DNA from: Bacteroidota bacterium
GTDB taxonomy: Bacteria > Bacteroidota > Bacteroidia > Flavobacteriales > Weeksellaceae
DNA length: 64,000 nt
Direction: 5' to 3'
NCBI GenBank assembly: GCA_023422635.1
Contig: JAFAGO010000023.1
Location: 1 to 64,000, forward strand
The notes below the pieces were generated by a model. That model saw nothing but the letters and a program-made list of their open reading frames with translations, had not been told where the DNA came from and made no database searches. Positions 43,658 through 51,915 of this stretch are shown piece by piece; the first letter of the stretch is position 1; each line of letters opens with the position of its first letter. The position numbers were made by a program, and so were the translations under genes.

Positions 43658-43665
43658 CAAATATA
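43658..43665 (-). promoter_or_regulatory. -7 box for ribE
   Basis: CAAATATA reads TATATTTG on the minus strand, 34 bases before the ribE ATG. Together with the plus-strand box it makes a face-to-face divergent promoter pair inside 48 bases. Confidence 0.45.
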
Positions 43666-43671
43666 GCTAAA

Positions 43672-44763
43672 ATGAGTCCAAAACACCATAAAATAAGAGT
43701 AGGAATTTCAATTGGTGATTTCAACGGCATCGGTCCAGAAATCATTATGAAATCTTTGAAAGATAAAAGCATTACCGATTTTTTTACTCCGGTTATTTTC
43801 GGCTCTGGAAAATTATTTACCTATCAAAAAAACATCTTTAAGCTCAATCTAAATTTCAATTATATTAATGAAGCTTCCGAAGCACAAAGCGGAAAAATCA
43901 ATATGGTGAATCTTTGGAAAGACAATGTAAGTGTTGAATTAGGAACGCCCACAGAAAGCTCTGCGAAGATGGCAATTGAATCTCTGGAAGCAGCTACCAA
44001 TGCTTTGATGAATAATGAAGTCGATGTTTTAGTAACCGCCCCTATCAATAAAGATGAAATGCTTAAATATGGCTTTAAACATGCGGGACACACAGGATAT
44101 CTAGAAGAAAAATTCGAGAGAAAAGGTCTAATGTTCATGATTAGCGAAGATCTTAAAGTCGCCGTTTCTACACACCATATCCCCGTTTCCGAAGTTGCTC
44201 AAAACATTTCTAAAGAAAAAATTAAGAAGCAACTTAAAATGCTCAACCAAACCCTAATTGAAGATTTTTGTATCGAAAAGCCAAAAATCGCTGTTTTAGG
44301 TTTAAATCCGCATGCAGGCGACGGTGGCGCTATCGGAAAAGAAGAGATTGAAATTATTCAACCTGCCATCAACGAATCCTTTAATCAAGGCATTTTAGCA
44401 TTTGGACCTTTCCCTGCCGATAGTTTTTTTCAACCCGAAAAATACCGCGCATACGATGCAATTTTAGCCATGTATCACGATCAGGGACTTACGCCATTTA
44501 AAACAATCGCTTACGATGAAGGCGTTAATTACACCGCGGGACTGCCTTTTATCAGAACATCGCCCGATCACGGTGTTGCGTACGACATTGCAGGAAAAAA
44601 CATAGCCGATGAATTAAGCTTCTCTGAAGCAATCTTTAGTGCAATAAAAATCTTCAACAATCGCAACGAATACCAAGATTTGATGAAACATCGCCTTCGA
44701 CCACGAAGAACAAATACGGATAATGGCGTTGATGAAGATTTGCCAGAAGACAATCAATCCTAA
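43672..44763 (+). CDS. pdxA: 4-hydroxythreonine-4-phosphate dehydrogenase
   Basis: 363 residues. Motifs include ISIGDFNGIGPEIIMKSL (residues 12-29), TAPINKDEM, GHAGHTGYLEEKF (metal/substrate His region, about 141-153), VLGLNPHAGDGGAIGKEE (about 209-226) and AMYHDQGLTPFKTI (about 263-276). PdxA acts in the de novo pyridoxal phosphate route. The C-terminus has an extra Arg-rich and acidic tail (RLRPRRTNTDNGVDEDLPED). It is divergent from ribE with only 48 bases between. Confidence 0.94.
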   Translation: MSPKHHKIRVGISIGDFNGIGPEIIMKSLKDKSITDFFTPVIFGSGKLFTYQKNIFKLNLNFNYINEASEAQSGKINMVNLWKDNVSVELGTPTESSAKMAIESLEAATNALMNNEVDVLVTAPINKDEMLKYGFKHAGHTGYLEEKFERKGLMFMISEDLKVAVSTHHIPVSEVAQNISKEKIKKQLKMLNQTLIEDFCIEKPKIAVLGLNPHAGDGGAIGKEEIEIIQPAINESFNQGILAFGPFPADSFFQPEKYRAYDAILAMYHDQGLTPFKTIAYDEGVNYTAGLPFIRTSPDHGVAYDIAGKNIADELSFSEAIFSAIKIFNNRNEYQDLMKHRLRPRRTNTDNGVDEDLPEDNQS

Positions 44764-44835
44764 ACAATTAAAATAATTTCATAAAGCAGATTCTAAAGAC
44801 TTCAAAAAAAATTTTGTAATATTAATAATTTGTTT

Positions 44836-44843
44836 TATTTTTG
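44836..44843 (+). promoter_or_regulatory. Promoter of yceD-rpmF
   Basis: TATTTTTG with a TTTG at 44813-44816, spacing 19 bases. It lies 12 bases before the ATG at 44856 and confirms that start over a TTG at 44841. Confidence 0.55.
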
Positions 44844-44855
44844 CACACTCAATTT

Positions 44856-45383
44856 ATGGACAAGCTTAAAAACTACGACGTTAGCTTTTCTGGGCTGAAA
44901 AACGGAAAACATAATTTTCGTTTTGAAATTGATAAGACGTTCTTTCAACTTTTCGATACAGAACAGGAATTTACCAATCCTGAAATTCTAGCAGAAGTGC
45001 AAATGGATAAACATTCCACTTTTCTAGAATTCAGCATAAAAACTTCTGGAGATGTAGAATTAGTTTGCGATATCACCAATCAAAACTTTCGCCATCCCAT
45101 CGAAAACGAAGTTAATGTATTGGTAAAATTTGGCGAAGAATATGATGATAGTGATGAAGATGTAATAACCATCCCCATGCACGATCATAGCTTTAATGTA
45201 GCACAGTTGATTTATGAAGATGTGGTACTCTCGATACCAATGAAGAAAATTTCACCTGATGTTTCAGAAGAAGATTTAGAAATTCTAGACCAATTTAGTC
45301 CTAAAGCAGAAGAAGAGAAAGAACAAGAAAACGAAAGCGACCCAAGATGGGATGCTTTAAGAAAATTAAAAGATAAAAATTAA
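44856..45383 (+). CDS. yceD: YceD/DUF177 family protein
   Basis: 175 residues from the ATG at 44856 (MDKLKNYDVSFSGLK). The earlier frame start is a TTG inside the promoter, so it was rejected. The middle has FLEFSIKTSGDVELVCDITNQ with the conserved CD region, and the end is acidic. YceD is found next to rpmF in most bacteria and is linked to 23S rRNA or 50S assembly. Here it precedes rpmF by 61 bases, as usual. Confidence 0.87.
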   Translation: MDKLKNYDVSFSGLKNGKHNFRFEIDKTFFQLFDTEQEFTNPEILAEVQMDKHSTFLEFSIKTSGDVELVCDITNQNFRHPIENEVNVLVKFGEEYDDSDEDVITIPMHDHSFNVAQLIYEDVVLSIPMKKISPDVSEEDLEILDQFSPKAEEEKEQENESDPRWDALRKLKDKN

Positions 45384-45444
45384 ATAAAATAGTTTGTAGG
45401 ATGAGATGAGGAATCTCATCATTCATCAATTAAAAATTATTAAA

Positions 45445-45648
45445 ATGGCACATCCTAAGAGAAGACAATCATCTACAAGAAGAGATAAAAGAAGAACACA
45501 CTACAAAGCAGTAGCTCCACAACTAGCAAAAGATGCAGCAACAGGAGAACTTCACCTTTATCACAGAGCACATTGGCATGAAGGTAAACTATACTACAGA
45601 GGTAAAGTAGTATTAGAAAAAGAAGTAGAAACTACTGAAGAAAATTAA
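45445..45648 (+). CDS. rpmF: Ribosomal protein L32
   Basis: 67 residues, start MAHPKRRQSSTRRDKRR, which is the standard L32 N-terminus; in-frame codons upstream (MRNLIIHQLKI) are not L32-like. The zinc-ribbon Cys residues of many L32 proteins are absent (LYHRAHWHEG), which makes it a Cys-minus, zinc-independent form common in Bacteroidetes. It ends with a glutamate-rich tail. A strong terminator follows 32 bases downstream. Confidence 0.95.
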   Translation: MAHPKRRQSSTRRDKRRTHYKAVAPQLAKDAATGELHLYHRAHWHEGKLYYRGKVVLEKEVETTEEN

Positions 45649-45680
45649 TATACTTTTTTTTTCGCTAAAAAAAGTAATTT

Positions 45681-45735
45681 AGAACAAAACCACTCGATTT
45701 TTTTTAAAATGTCGAGTGGTTTTGTTCTTTTTTTG
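45681..45735 (+). terminator. Strong terminator after rpmF
   Basis: A 17-bp perfect stem (45681-45697 with 45712-45728, core ACCACTCGA) with a 14-base loop, followed by a long T-run that overlaps the region just upstream of the accB promoter box. Confidence 0.88.
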
Positions 45736-45746
45736 TGCTTTTTAAG

Positions 45747-45754
45747 TATCTTTG
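45747..45754 (+). promoter_or_regulatory. -7 box for accB
   Basis: TATCTTTG, an exact match, about 22 bases before the accB ATG at 45777. The terminator stem of rpmF ends only 18 bases before it. Confidence 0.55.
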
Positions 45755-45776
45755 GAGATTAATAAAAACAAAATTT

Positions 45777-46262
45777 ATGGACATTAAAGACATACAAAAT
45801 CTAATTAAATTTGTATCAAAGGCCGAAGTCTCGGAGGTAAAATACAAAACAAAAGATTTTGAAATCACCATTAAAACACCGTTAGCTGGAAACGAAGTTA
45901 GCTATATTCCACAGCCCACCGTTTATTCTGCTGCACCTCAAATTCCTGTAGGCGCACCTCAACCCGCTGCTGCTCCAAGTGTACCAACACCTGCTGCTCC
46001 AGAAGCGGATGACGAAAGTAAATTCATTACCATTAAAGCGCCAATGATTGGTACTTTTTATAGGAAACCTTCACCAGATAAAGATGTTTTCGCAAATGTT
46101 GGCGACGAAGTTTCTGTAGGAAAAGTAGTTTGCGTAATTGAAGCAATGAAACTCTTTAACCAAATAGAATCTGAAGTTAGCGGAAAAATTGTAAAAATTC
46201 TTGTGGATGACGCCACTCCTGTAGAATACGACCAACCTTTATTTTTAGTAGATCCATCTTAA
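45777..46262 (+). CDS. accB: Biotin carboxyl carrier protein of acetyl-CoA carboxylase
   Basis: 161 residues from the ATG at 45777 (MDIKDIQNLIKFV, the family's N-terminus); 14 codons earlier in the frame lie inside the promoter region. An N-terminal domain, a Pro/Ala-rich linker (about 55-78), then the biotinyl domain with VIEAMKLFNQIES where K125 is the biotin site. It carries the carboxyl group between AccC and AccA/AccD in malonyl-CoA synthesis. accC follows 90 bases on. Confidence 0.94.
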   Translation: MDIKDIQNLIKFVSKAEVSEVKYKTKDFEITIKTPLAGNEVSYIPQPTVYSAAPQIPVGAPQPAAAPSVPTPAAPEADDESKFITIKAPMIGTFYRKPSPDKDVFANVGDEVSVGKVVCVIEAMKLFNQIESEVSGKIVKILVDDATPVEYDQPLFLVDPS

Positions 46263-46352
46263 GAAATTTTAGAGGATAAAATCGGTTTTAAATGAACACC
46301 ATTTAAAATAATTCAAAATTCAGACTTTACAATTTAAAATTTCGAAAAAACG

Positions 46353-47708
46353 ATGTTCAAAAAAATATTAATTGCCAACCGTGGTGAAATTGCAATGCGT
46401 ATATTACGTACGTGTAAAGAAATGGGAATCAAGACGGTAGCGGTATATTCCACTGCTGATAAAGACAGCTTACATGTTCGATTTGCGGACGAAGCCGTTT
46501 GTATTGGTCCTGCACCAAGCAAAGATTCTTACCTACGAATTCCCAATATTATTTCTGCGGCAGAAATCACCAACGCCGACGCAATTCATCCTGGATACGG
46601 CTTCCTTTCCGAAAATGCAAACTTCTCCAGAATTTGCCATAAAAACGGTATAAAATTCATCGGTGCTACCCCAGAACAAATTGAAAAAATGGGGGACAAA
46701 GCCAACGCAAAAGCGACCATGAAAGCGGCTGGCGTACCATGTGTACCAGGTTCAGACGGATTGTTAGATAGCTATGAACATGCAGCAAAAGTTGCCGAAG
46801 AAATCGGTTATCCTGTGATGATTAAAGCTACCGCAGGTGGTGGAGGAAAAGGAATGCGTGCTGTTTGGAAAGCAGAAGATTTAAAAAACCATTGGGAATC
46901 TGCCATTCAAGAAGCGGTTGCCGCTTTTGGAAACGGTGGAATGTATATGGAAAAACTTATTGAAGAACCACGCCACATCGAAATCCAAATTGCAGGTGAT
47001 CAATACGGAAAAGCTTGTCACCTTTCCGAAAGAGACTGCTCTGTACAAAGAAGAAATCAAAAATTAACCGAAGAAACGCCATCTCCTTTTATGACCGATG
47101 AGCTTCGAACAAAAATGGGAGAAGCAGCTGTAAAAGCAGCAGAATTCATTGGATATGAAGGCGTTGGAACCATTGAATTTTTAGTAGACAAACACCGTAA
47201 TTTTTATTTTATGGAAATGAATACGAGAATTCAGGTGGAACATCCTATTACCGAACAAGTGGTTGATTATGACCTAATTCGCGAACAGATTTTATTAGCT
47301 TCTGGATCACCCATTTCGGGAATTAATTACTTTCCGAAAATGCATTCAATCGAATGTAGAATTAATGCAGAAGATCCTTTTAACGAATTTCGACCATCGC
47401 CAGGAAAAATTACAAGTTTAAATATTCCTGGAGGCCATGGAATTAGAGTAGATACTCATGTATATAGCGGCTACTCCATCCCTTCCAATTACGATTCTAT
47501 GATTGCGAAATTAATTACCACTGCGCAAACTAGAGAAGAAGCCATTGCCAAAATGAAAAGAGCTCTGGAAGAATTCTATATTGAAGGCGTAAAAACTACA
47601 ATTCCTTTCCACCAACAACTTATGGAAAACGAAGATTATGTAGCAGGAAATTACACCACAAAATTTATGGAAGATTTTGTGATGGATCCTGATTTTGATG
47701 ATCGTTAA
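46353..47708 (+). CDS. accC: Biotin carboxylase
   Basis: 451 residues. Starts with FKKILIANRGEIAMRILRTC, the normal N-terminus. The ATP-grasp glycine loop KATAGGGGKGMRA is at about residues 160-172, the catalytic ERDCSVQRR at about 230-238, and the EMNTRIQVEHPITEQV motif at about 287-302. It uses ATP to carboxylate the biotin on AccB. Probably co-transcribed with accB; a terminator follows. Confidence 0.96.
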   Translation: MFKKILIANRGEIAMRILRTCKEMGIKTVAVYSTADKDSLHVRFADEAVCIGPAPSKDSYLRIPNIISAAEITNADAIHPGYGFLSENANFSRICHKNGIKFIGATPEQIEKMGDKANAKATMKAAGVPCVPGSDGLLDSYEHAAKVAEEIGYPVMIKATAGGGGKGMRAVWKAEDLKNHWESAIQEAVAAFGNGGMYMEKLIEEPRHIEIQIAGDQYGKACHLSERDCSVQRRNQKLTEETPSPFMTDELRTKMGEAAVKAAEFIGYEGVGTIEFLVDKHRNFYFMEMNTRIQVEHPITEQVVDYDLIREQILLASGSPISGINYFPKMHSIECRINAEDPFNEFRPSPGKITSLNIPGGHGIRVDTHVYSGYSIPSNYDSMIAKLITTAQTREEAIAKMKRALEEFYIEGVKTTIPFHQQLMENEDYVAGNYTTKFMEDFVMDPDFDDR

Positions 47709-47729
47709 CCAAAATATATTTATTTATTA

Positions 47730-47757
47730 AAAACTGCTTCTATTGAGGCAGTTTTTT
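47730..47757 (+). terminator. Terminator of accB-accC
   Basis: AAAACTGCTTC (47730-47740) pairs with GAGGCAGTTTT (47745-47755, one G-T pair) around TATT, then more Ts. Confidence 0.75.
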
Positions 47758-47784
47758 GTATTTTCACACCATCGCTAAAAACAG

Positions 47785-47792
47785 TAAATTTG
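47785..47792 (+). promoter_or_regulatory. -7 box for rocD
   Basis: TAAATTTG, an exact match, ends 15 bases before the ATG at 47808 and covers the TTG that would be an alternative start. Confidence 0.5.
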
Positions 47793-47807
47793 CAAAAACC
47801 CGAACAG

Positions 47808-49058
47808 ATGTCAACATCAGAAATTGCTCACAACTCCGATTATTATATTGCCTTAGAAAACGAATTTGGCGCGCACAATTACCATCCACTTCCTGTCGTT
47901 CTCGATCGCGGTGAAGGTGTTTTTGTGTGGGATGTGGAAGGAAAGAAATACTACGACTTCCTATCTGCGTACTCTGCCGTAAATCAAGGACACTCGAATC
48001 CAAAAATTGTGAATGCAATGGTCGAGCAATGCCAAAAACTTTCGTTAACATCACGTGCTTTTTACAATTCAAAATTGGGCTCTTTTGAAGAAAAAATCAC
48101 TTCTCTATTCGGATTTGATAAAGTTCTTCCCATGAATTCAGGAGCTGAAGCTGTTGAAACTGCCGTGAAACTTGCAAGAAAATGGAGTTATGAAGTTAAA
48201 GGCATTTCTGAAAATAGTGCAAAAATAATCGTGTGCGAAAACAATTTTCACGGAAGAACCACCACGATCGTATCGTTCTCCAACGATCCCGATGCCAATA
48301 AAAATTATGGACCTTTTACGCCAGGATTTATAAAAATTCCCTATAATGATCTTACTGCTTTAGAAGAAGTTTTAGAAAATGAAGCTTACAATATTGCCGC
48401 ATTTTTAGTGGAACCAATTCAAGGCGAAGCGGGCGTTTTTGTACCTGATGATGGCTATTTAAGAGCCGTTTCTGAACTCTGCAAAAAACACAACGTTCTC
48501 TTTATCGCTGATGAAGTGCAAACCGGAATTGCGAGAACCGGAAAATTAATTGCTTGCCAACATGAAAACGTGCAACCCGATATTTTAATTTTAGGGAAAG
48601 CACTTTCTGGCGGTATGTATCCCGTTTCTGCAGTATTAGCGAATAACGAAATAATGAATGTAATTCAACCCGGGCAACATGGTTCTACTTTTGGTGGAAA
48701 TCCTTTAGCTTGTGCCGTGGCAACCGCTGCGTTGGATGTGGTTTTAGAAGAAAACCTTTCTGAAAAAGCGGAAGAATTAGGAACGTTGTTTCGCAATGAA
48801 ATTGAAAAATTAATTGCCAAAACAAACTTAATTACGAAAGTTCGAGGAAAAGGATTGCTCAACGCCATTCTCATCAATGATTCACCGGACAGCAAAACGG
48901 CTTGGAATATCTGTTTAAAACTAAAAGAAAACGGATTACTTGCAAAACCAACGCATGGTAATATTATCCGATTAGCTCCACCTTTGGTGATTACAAAAGA
49001 TCAACTTTTGGACTGCGTGGCAATTATTGAAAAGACGATATCAGACTTCACTATATGA
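47808..49058 (+). CDS. rocD: Ornithine-oxo-acid transaminase
   Basis: 416 residues from the ATG at 47808 (MSTSEIAHNSD). The PLP-binding Lys is in ILILGKALSGGMYPV (about residue 264), with DEVQTGIARTG just before. NSGAEAVETAVKLARKWSY (about 108-126) and STFGGNPLACAVA are typical of class III ornithine aminotransferases. It converts ornithine and an oxo acid to glutamate semialdehyde. The next gene starts inside its stop codon (ATGA overlap), an unusual pairing with a glycosyltransferase. Confidence 0.93.
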   Translation: MSTSEIAHNSDYYIALENEFGAHNYHPLPVVLDRGEGVFVWDVEGKKYYDFLSAYSAVNQGHSNPKIVNAMVEQCQKLSLTSRAFYNSKLGSFEEKITSLFGFDKVLPMNSGAEAVETAVKLARKWSYEVKGISENSAKIIVCENNFHGRTTTIVSFSNDPDANKNYGPFTPGFIKIPYNDLTALEEVLENEAYNIAAFLVEPIQGEAGVFVPDDGYLRAVSELCKKHNVLFIADEVQTGIARTGKLIACQHENVQPDILILGKALSGGMYPVSAVLANNEIMNVIQPGQHGSTFGGNPLACAVATAALDVVLEENLSEKAEELGTLFRNEIEKLIAKTNLITKVRGKGLLNAILINDSPDSKTAWNICLKLKENGLLAKPTHGNIIRLAPPLVITKDQLLDCVAIIEKTISDFTI

Positions 49059-49846
49059 CCGAAAGCATTTCAATTGTAATTAATACTTTTAATTCGGAAA
49101 AATACCTCGAAGAGGTACTTGAATCAGTAAAAGAATTTGATGAAATTGTAATTTGCGATATGCAAAGTACCGATAAAACTGTACAAATTGCACAAAAATT
49201 TTACGCAAAAATAGTATACCATGAAAGCGTAGGCTTCGTAGAACCTGCACGAAATTTCGCAATTCAAAGTGCAAGAAATCAATGGGTTTTATTATTAGAT
49301 GCGGATGAAGTTATTCCTGAAGCGCTAAAAAAAACAATTGATCAACTTTTGCATCAACAAGAATTCGACGCGTTAGCCATCCCAAGAAAAAACTATTTTA
49401 TGGGGAAATTTATGAGAAGTTCATTTCCCGATTTCAATATTCGACTCTTTAAAAAAGATAAAATTTATTGGCCTCCCAAAATTCATGCAACGCCTGAAAT
49501 CAATGGCAAAATACTTAAATTAGAGAGAGATAAAAATCTTGCCATCATCCATTTGGTTAATGATTCAATTTCCGATATTTTAAATAAAACTGAACGCTAC
49601 ACCAACGCAGAATTATTGAGGAGAAAACCTCAAGATATTGCCTCACTTAAACTGATTTTTTCTCCAATGGTTCGCTTCATAAAATATTATTTTTTAAAGG
49701 GTGGAATCTTTGATGGGAAACAAGGCTTAATTTTTGCAGCGCTTAAGGCCAATTACAAATTCTGTACACTCGCGAAACAATATGAGTATATAAAAAAGAA
49801 GGAAAATGAAAATGCAGAAGACCATCATATTCGGAGCTCCCGATAA
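49055..49846 (+). CDS. Family 2 glycosyltransferase, LPS-core (WaaE/KdtX) type
   Basis: 263 residues. SIVINTFNSEKYLEEVLESV (about 5-24), EIVICDMQSTDKTVQIA, ARNFAIQSARNQWVLLLDADEVI with the DADE metal motif at about 85-88, and IPRKNYFMGKFM are typical of the WaaE/KdtX branch, which adds the first glucose-type sugar to heptose or Kdo in the LPS core. The start codon overlaps the rocD stop by 4 bases (ATGA). Its last 41 bases overlap the next gene. Confidence 0.85.
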   Translation: MTESISIVINTFNSEKYLEEVLESVKEFDEIVICDMQSTDKTVQIAQKFYAKIVYHESVGFVEPARNFAIQSARNQWVLLLDADEVIPEALKKTIDQLLHQQEFDALAIPRKNYFMGKFMRSSFPDFNIRLFKKDKIYWPPKIHATPEINGKILKLERDKNLAIIHLVNDSISDILNKTERYTNAELLRRKPQDIASLKLIFSPMVRFIKYYFLKGGIFDGKQGLIFAALKANYKFCTLAKQYEYIKKKENENAEDHHIRSSR

Positions 49847-50831
49847 GGGATTTATCAGCGAAAAAATTATAAAAAACCTCCAGTTTTTAGGTTTCAATGT
49901 TGTGAATATTTGCTTTGACCAAAACTACACTTACAAAAGCAAAACAGATCAAATTAAGAATTTTCTTTCGAAAACTTTTCTCAATGACAAATCGGTAAAA
50001 AAGAAATTGCGCTTCGCAGAAGAAAAAGCCAATATTGAGGAAAAACTATCACAACTTCATCATAAGGCAGATTACGCATTTATCATCAGGCCAGATGTTT
50101 ATCCTAAAGAATTTTTGAAGTATCTAAAAGGAAAATGCAATGAGATGATTGGCTATCAATGGGATGGCATGAAACGTTTTCCGGATGTACAAAAGTATGT
50201 GCAATATTTCGATCGTTTTTTTGTTTTCGATGAAGCAGACGTTCGCCAAAATCAGCTCCCATTAACAAATTTTTACTTCGATTACGAAAATCCTTCCACC
50301 AAAAATTTTAATCCTAAATCGGTTTATTTTGTCGGTAATTATTTTAAAAATAGAGTGAACTACCTCGATCAAATCGCTGATAGAATTAAAAAAAATCACT
50401 TGGAAAGTAATATTATGATTCTTTCAAACAAAAAACAGGTGATTGAGAAATACAAAAATACGGCAATCAATATTATTCAGGAACCGATTACTTTTGAGCG
50501 AAACCTTGAATTGGTAAACGAATCCGGAATTTTAATTGATGTTTCAAGCGGTGTTCATAACGGACTTTCCTTTCGAACTTTTGAAGCTTTAGGAAGCGAC
50601 AAAAAGCTTATTACAAGCAATAAATCCATTCGGAATTATGACTTTTATGATCCTAATAACATCTTTATTGTAGAAAACGAAGACATGGCTGGTTTTGAAG
50701 ATTTTTTAGCTGCTGAATACCGAATCAATCAACAATTGAAAGAAAAATATAGTTTTACCAATTGGATCAAATATGTGCTCAATATTCATCCTCATCAAAG
50801 CATTTCTTTACCTTCCATAGGTTTGAATTAA
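49806..50831 (+). CDS. Uncharacterised glycosyltransferase-like protein
   Basis: 341 residues with no signal peptide or membrane helix. The start resembles a Rossmann strand (KTIIFGAPDKGFISEKII). A C-terminal segment (FRTFEALGSDKKLITSNK, about 257-274) resembles the part of CgeB-like and GT-B glycosyltransferases that holds the nucleotide sugar. I do not recognise a defined family. Position between two family 2 transferases, overlapping the first by 41 bases, points to a role in a cell-surface glycan. An ATG two codons later is also possible. Confidence 0.7.
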   Translation: MKMQKTIIFGAPDKGFISEKIIKNLQFLGFNVVNICFDQNYTYKSKTDQIKNFLSKTFLNDKSVKKKLRFAEEKANIEEKLSQLHHKADYAFIIRPDVYPKEFLKYLKGKCNEMIGYQWDGMKRFPDVQKYVQYFDRFFVFDEADVRQNQLPLTNFYFDYENPSTKNFNPKSVYFVGNYFKNRVNYLDQIADRIKKNHLESNIMILSNKKQVIEKYKNTAINIIQEPITFERNLELVNESGILIDVSSGVHNGLSFRTFEALGSDKKLITSNKSIRNYDFYDPNNIFIVENEDMAGFEDFLAAEYRINQQLKEKYSFTNWIKYVLNIHPHQSISLPSIGLN

Positions 50832-50857
50832 AATTGATCCATCATTGAAATTCTAGT

Positions 50858-51832
50858 ATGAAGACTACGAAAACATCAGTCGTTATCTGTACCTATAATG
50901 GTGCAAAATATATTGCTCAACAATTAGATTCCATTCTTCAGCAAACGATTCCTATAGATGAGATTATTATTTGCGATGATTGCTCGACCGACGAAACCCT
51001 GAGTATTTTAGAAAAATACCAGCACAACTACCCTATTATCAAGATATTTCACAACCCAACAAATATTGGAAGTACAGCGGGTTTTCAAAAAGGAATTCAA
51101 CATTGCAAAAATGAAATCGTATTCTTTGCGGATCAAGATGATGAATGGCTACCCTTTAAAGTAGAAACTTTTTTAGAAGCTTTTAAGCAAAATCCTGAAA
51201 TAAAAGTAATCTCATCCAATGGAAATGGAATTTTAAATGATCAAATAATTACAAATTCAACCTCTGTTTGGGACATTCCTGCGCTACTTGCAAAAATGCA
51301 AAATTCTGAGGTTATTGATTATTTTTCTTTAATAGCGAATGTTACCAATATTGCCACAGGTTCGGCAATGGCAGCCCGGAAAAGCTTTTTGATGACCATT
51401 CCAGAATTCCCTTCAGTCTCAGAAATTCATCACGATGAATTTATTGCACTAATCGCAGCAAAGGAAAAGAAATATCTATTTCTTGACAAAAAACTTTACA
51501 ATTACCGTATTCATGAGAGCCAGCAAGTGGGACAAAATTTTTTCTCGTTAAATCTCAAAAATTTGAAACATCTCATTAAGATGTATTTGAAAAACAAAGA
51601 TTTTTCAGATTACAAAAGAATCTTGAAAATGCTAAGTGTACGATTTAAATTTTATAACGACATTTTAAAGAATAATGCTTTAGATGCGTACTACAAAGAT
51701 TTGATATTAGAATTAAGAAATACAGCAAAAAATGCTTTCCTGCAAAATCAAGAAGAAATGCAACGGAAATATCCCCTAAAATCTGCTTTGCAAAATGGTT
51801 TAGATTTTGTCACTCAAAAACGAAAAATATAA
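50858..51832 (+). CDS. Family 2 glycosyltransferase
   Basis: 324 residues. TSVVICTYNGAKYIAQQLDS (about 6-25), IIICDDCSTDETLSIL and the metal motif DQDD in VFFADQDDEWLPFK (about 88-101) are GT-A hallmarks of rhamnosyl-type family 2 transferases. It resembles those that extend O-antigen or capsular chains. Follows the previous gene by 26 bases and appears to close a three-gene sugar-transfer run. Confidence 0.87.
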   Translation: MKTTKTSVVICTYNGAKYIAQQLDSILQQTIPIDEIIICDDCSTDETLSILEKYQHNYPIIKIFHNPTNIGSTAGFQKGIQHCKNEIVFFADQDDEWLPFKVETFLEAFKQNPEIKVISSNGNGILNDQIITNSTSVWDIPALLAKMQNSEVIDYFSLIANVTNIATGSAMAARKSFLMTIPEFPSVSEIHHDEFIALIAAKEKKYLFLDKKLYNYRIHESQQVGQNFFSLNLKNLKHLIKMYLKNKDFSDYKRILKMLSVRFKFYNDILKNNALDAYYKDLILELRNTAKNAFLQNQEEMQRKYPLKSALQNGLDFVTQKRKI

Positions 51833-51888
51833 AAAGCGCTCTTAAAAAAATCTTTTCACGTTCATCGTTCAGAAATTTTTTATTTCCC

Positions 51889-51896
51889 TAATTTTG
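51889..51896 (+). promoter_or_regulatory. -7 box for gltX
   Basis: TAATTTTG, an exact TAnnTTTG match, ends 19 bases before the gltX ATG. Confidence 0.45.
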
Positions 51897-51915
51897 CACC
51901 AAAATTTTTCTTGAT

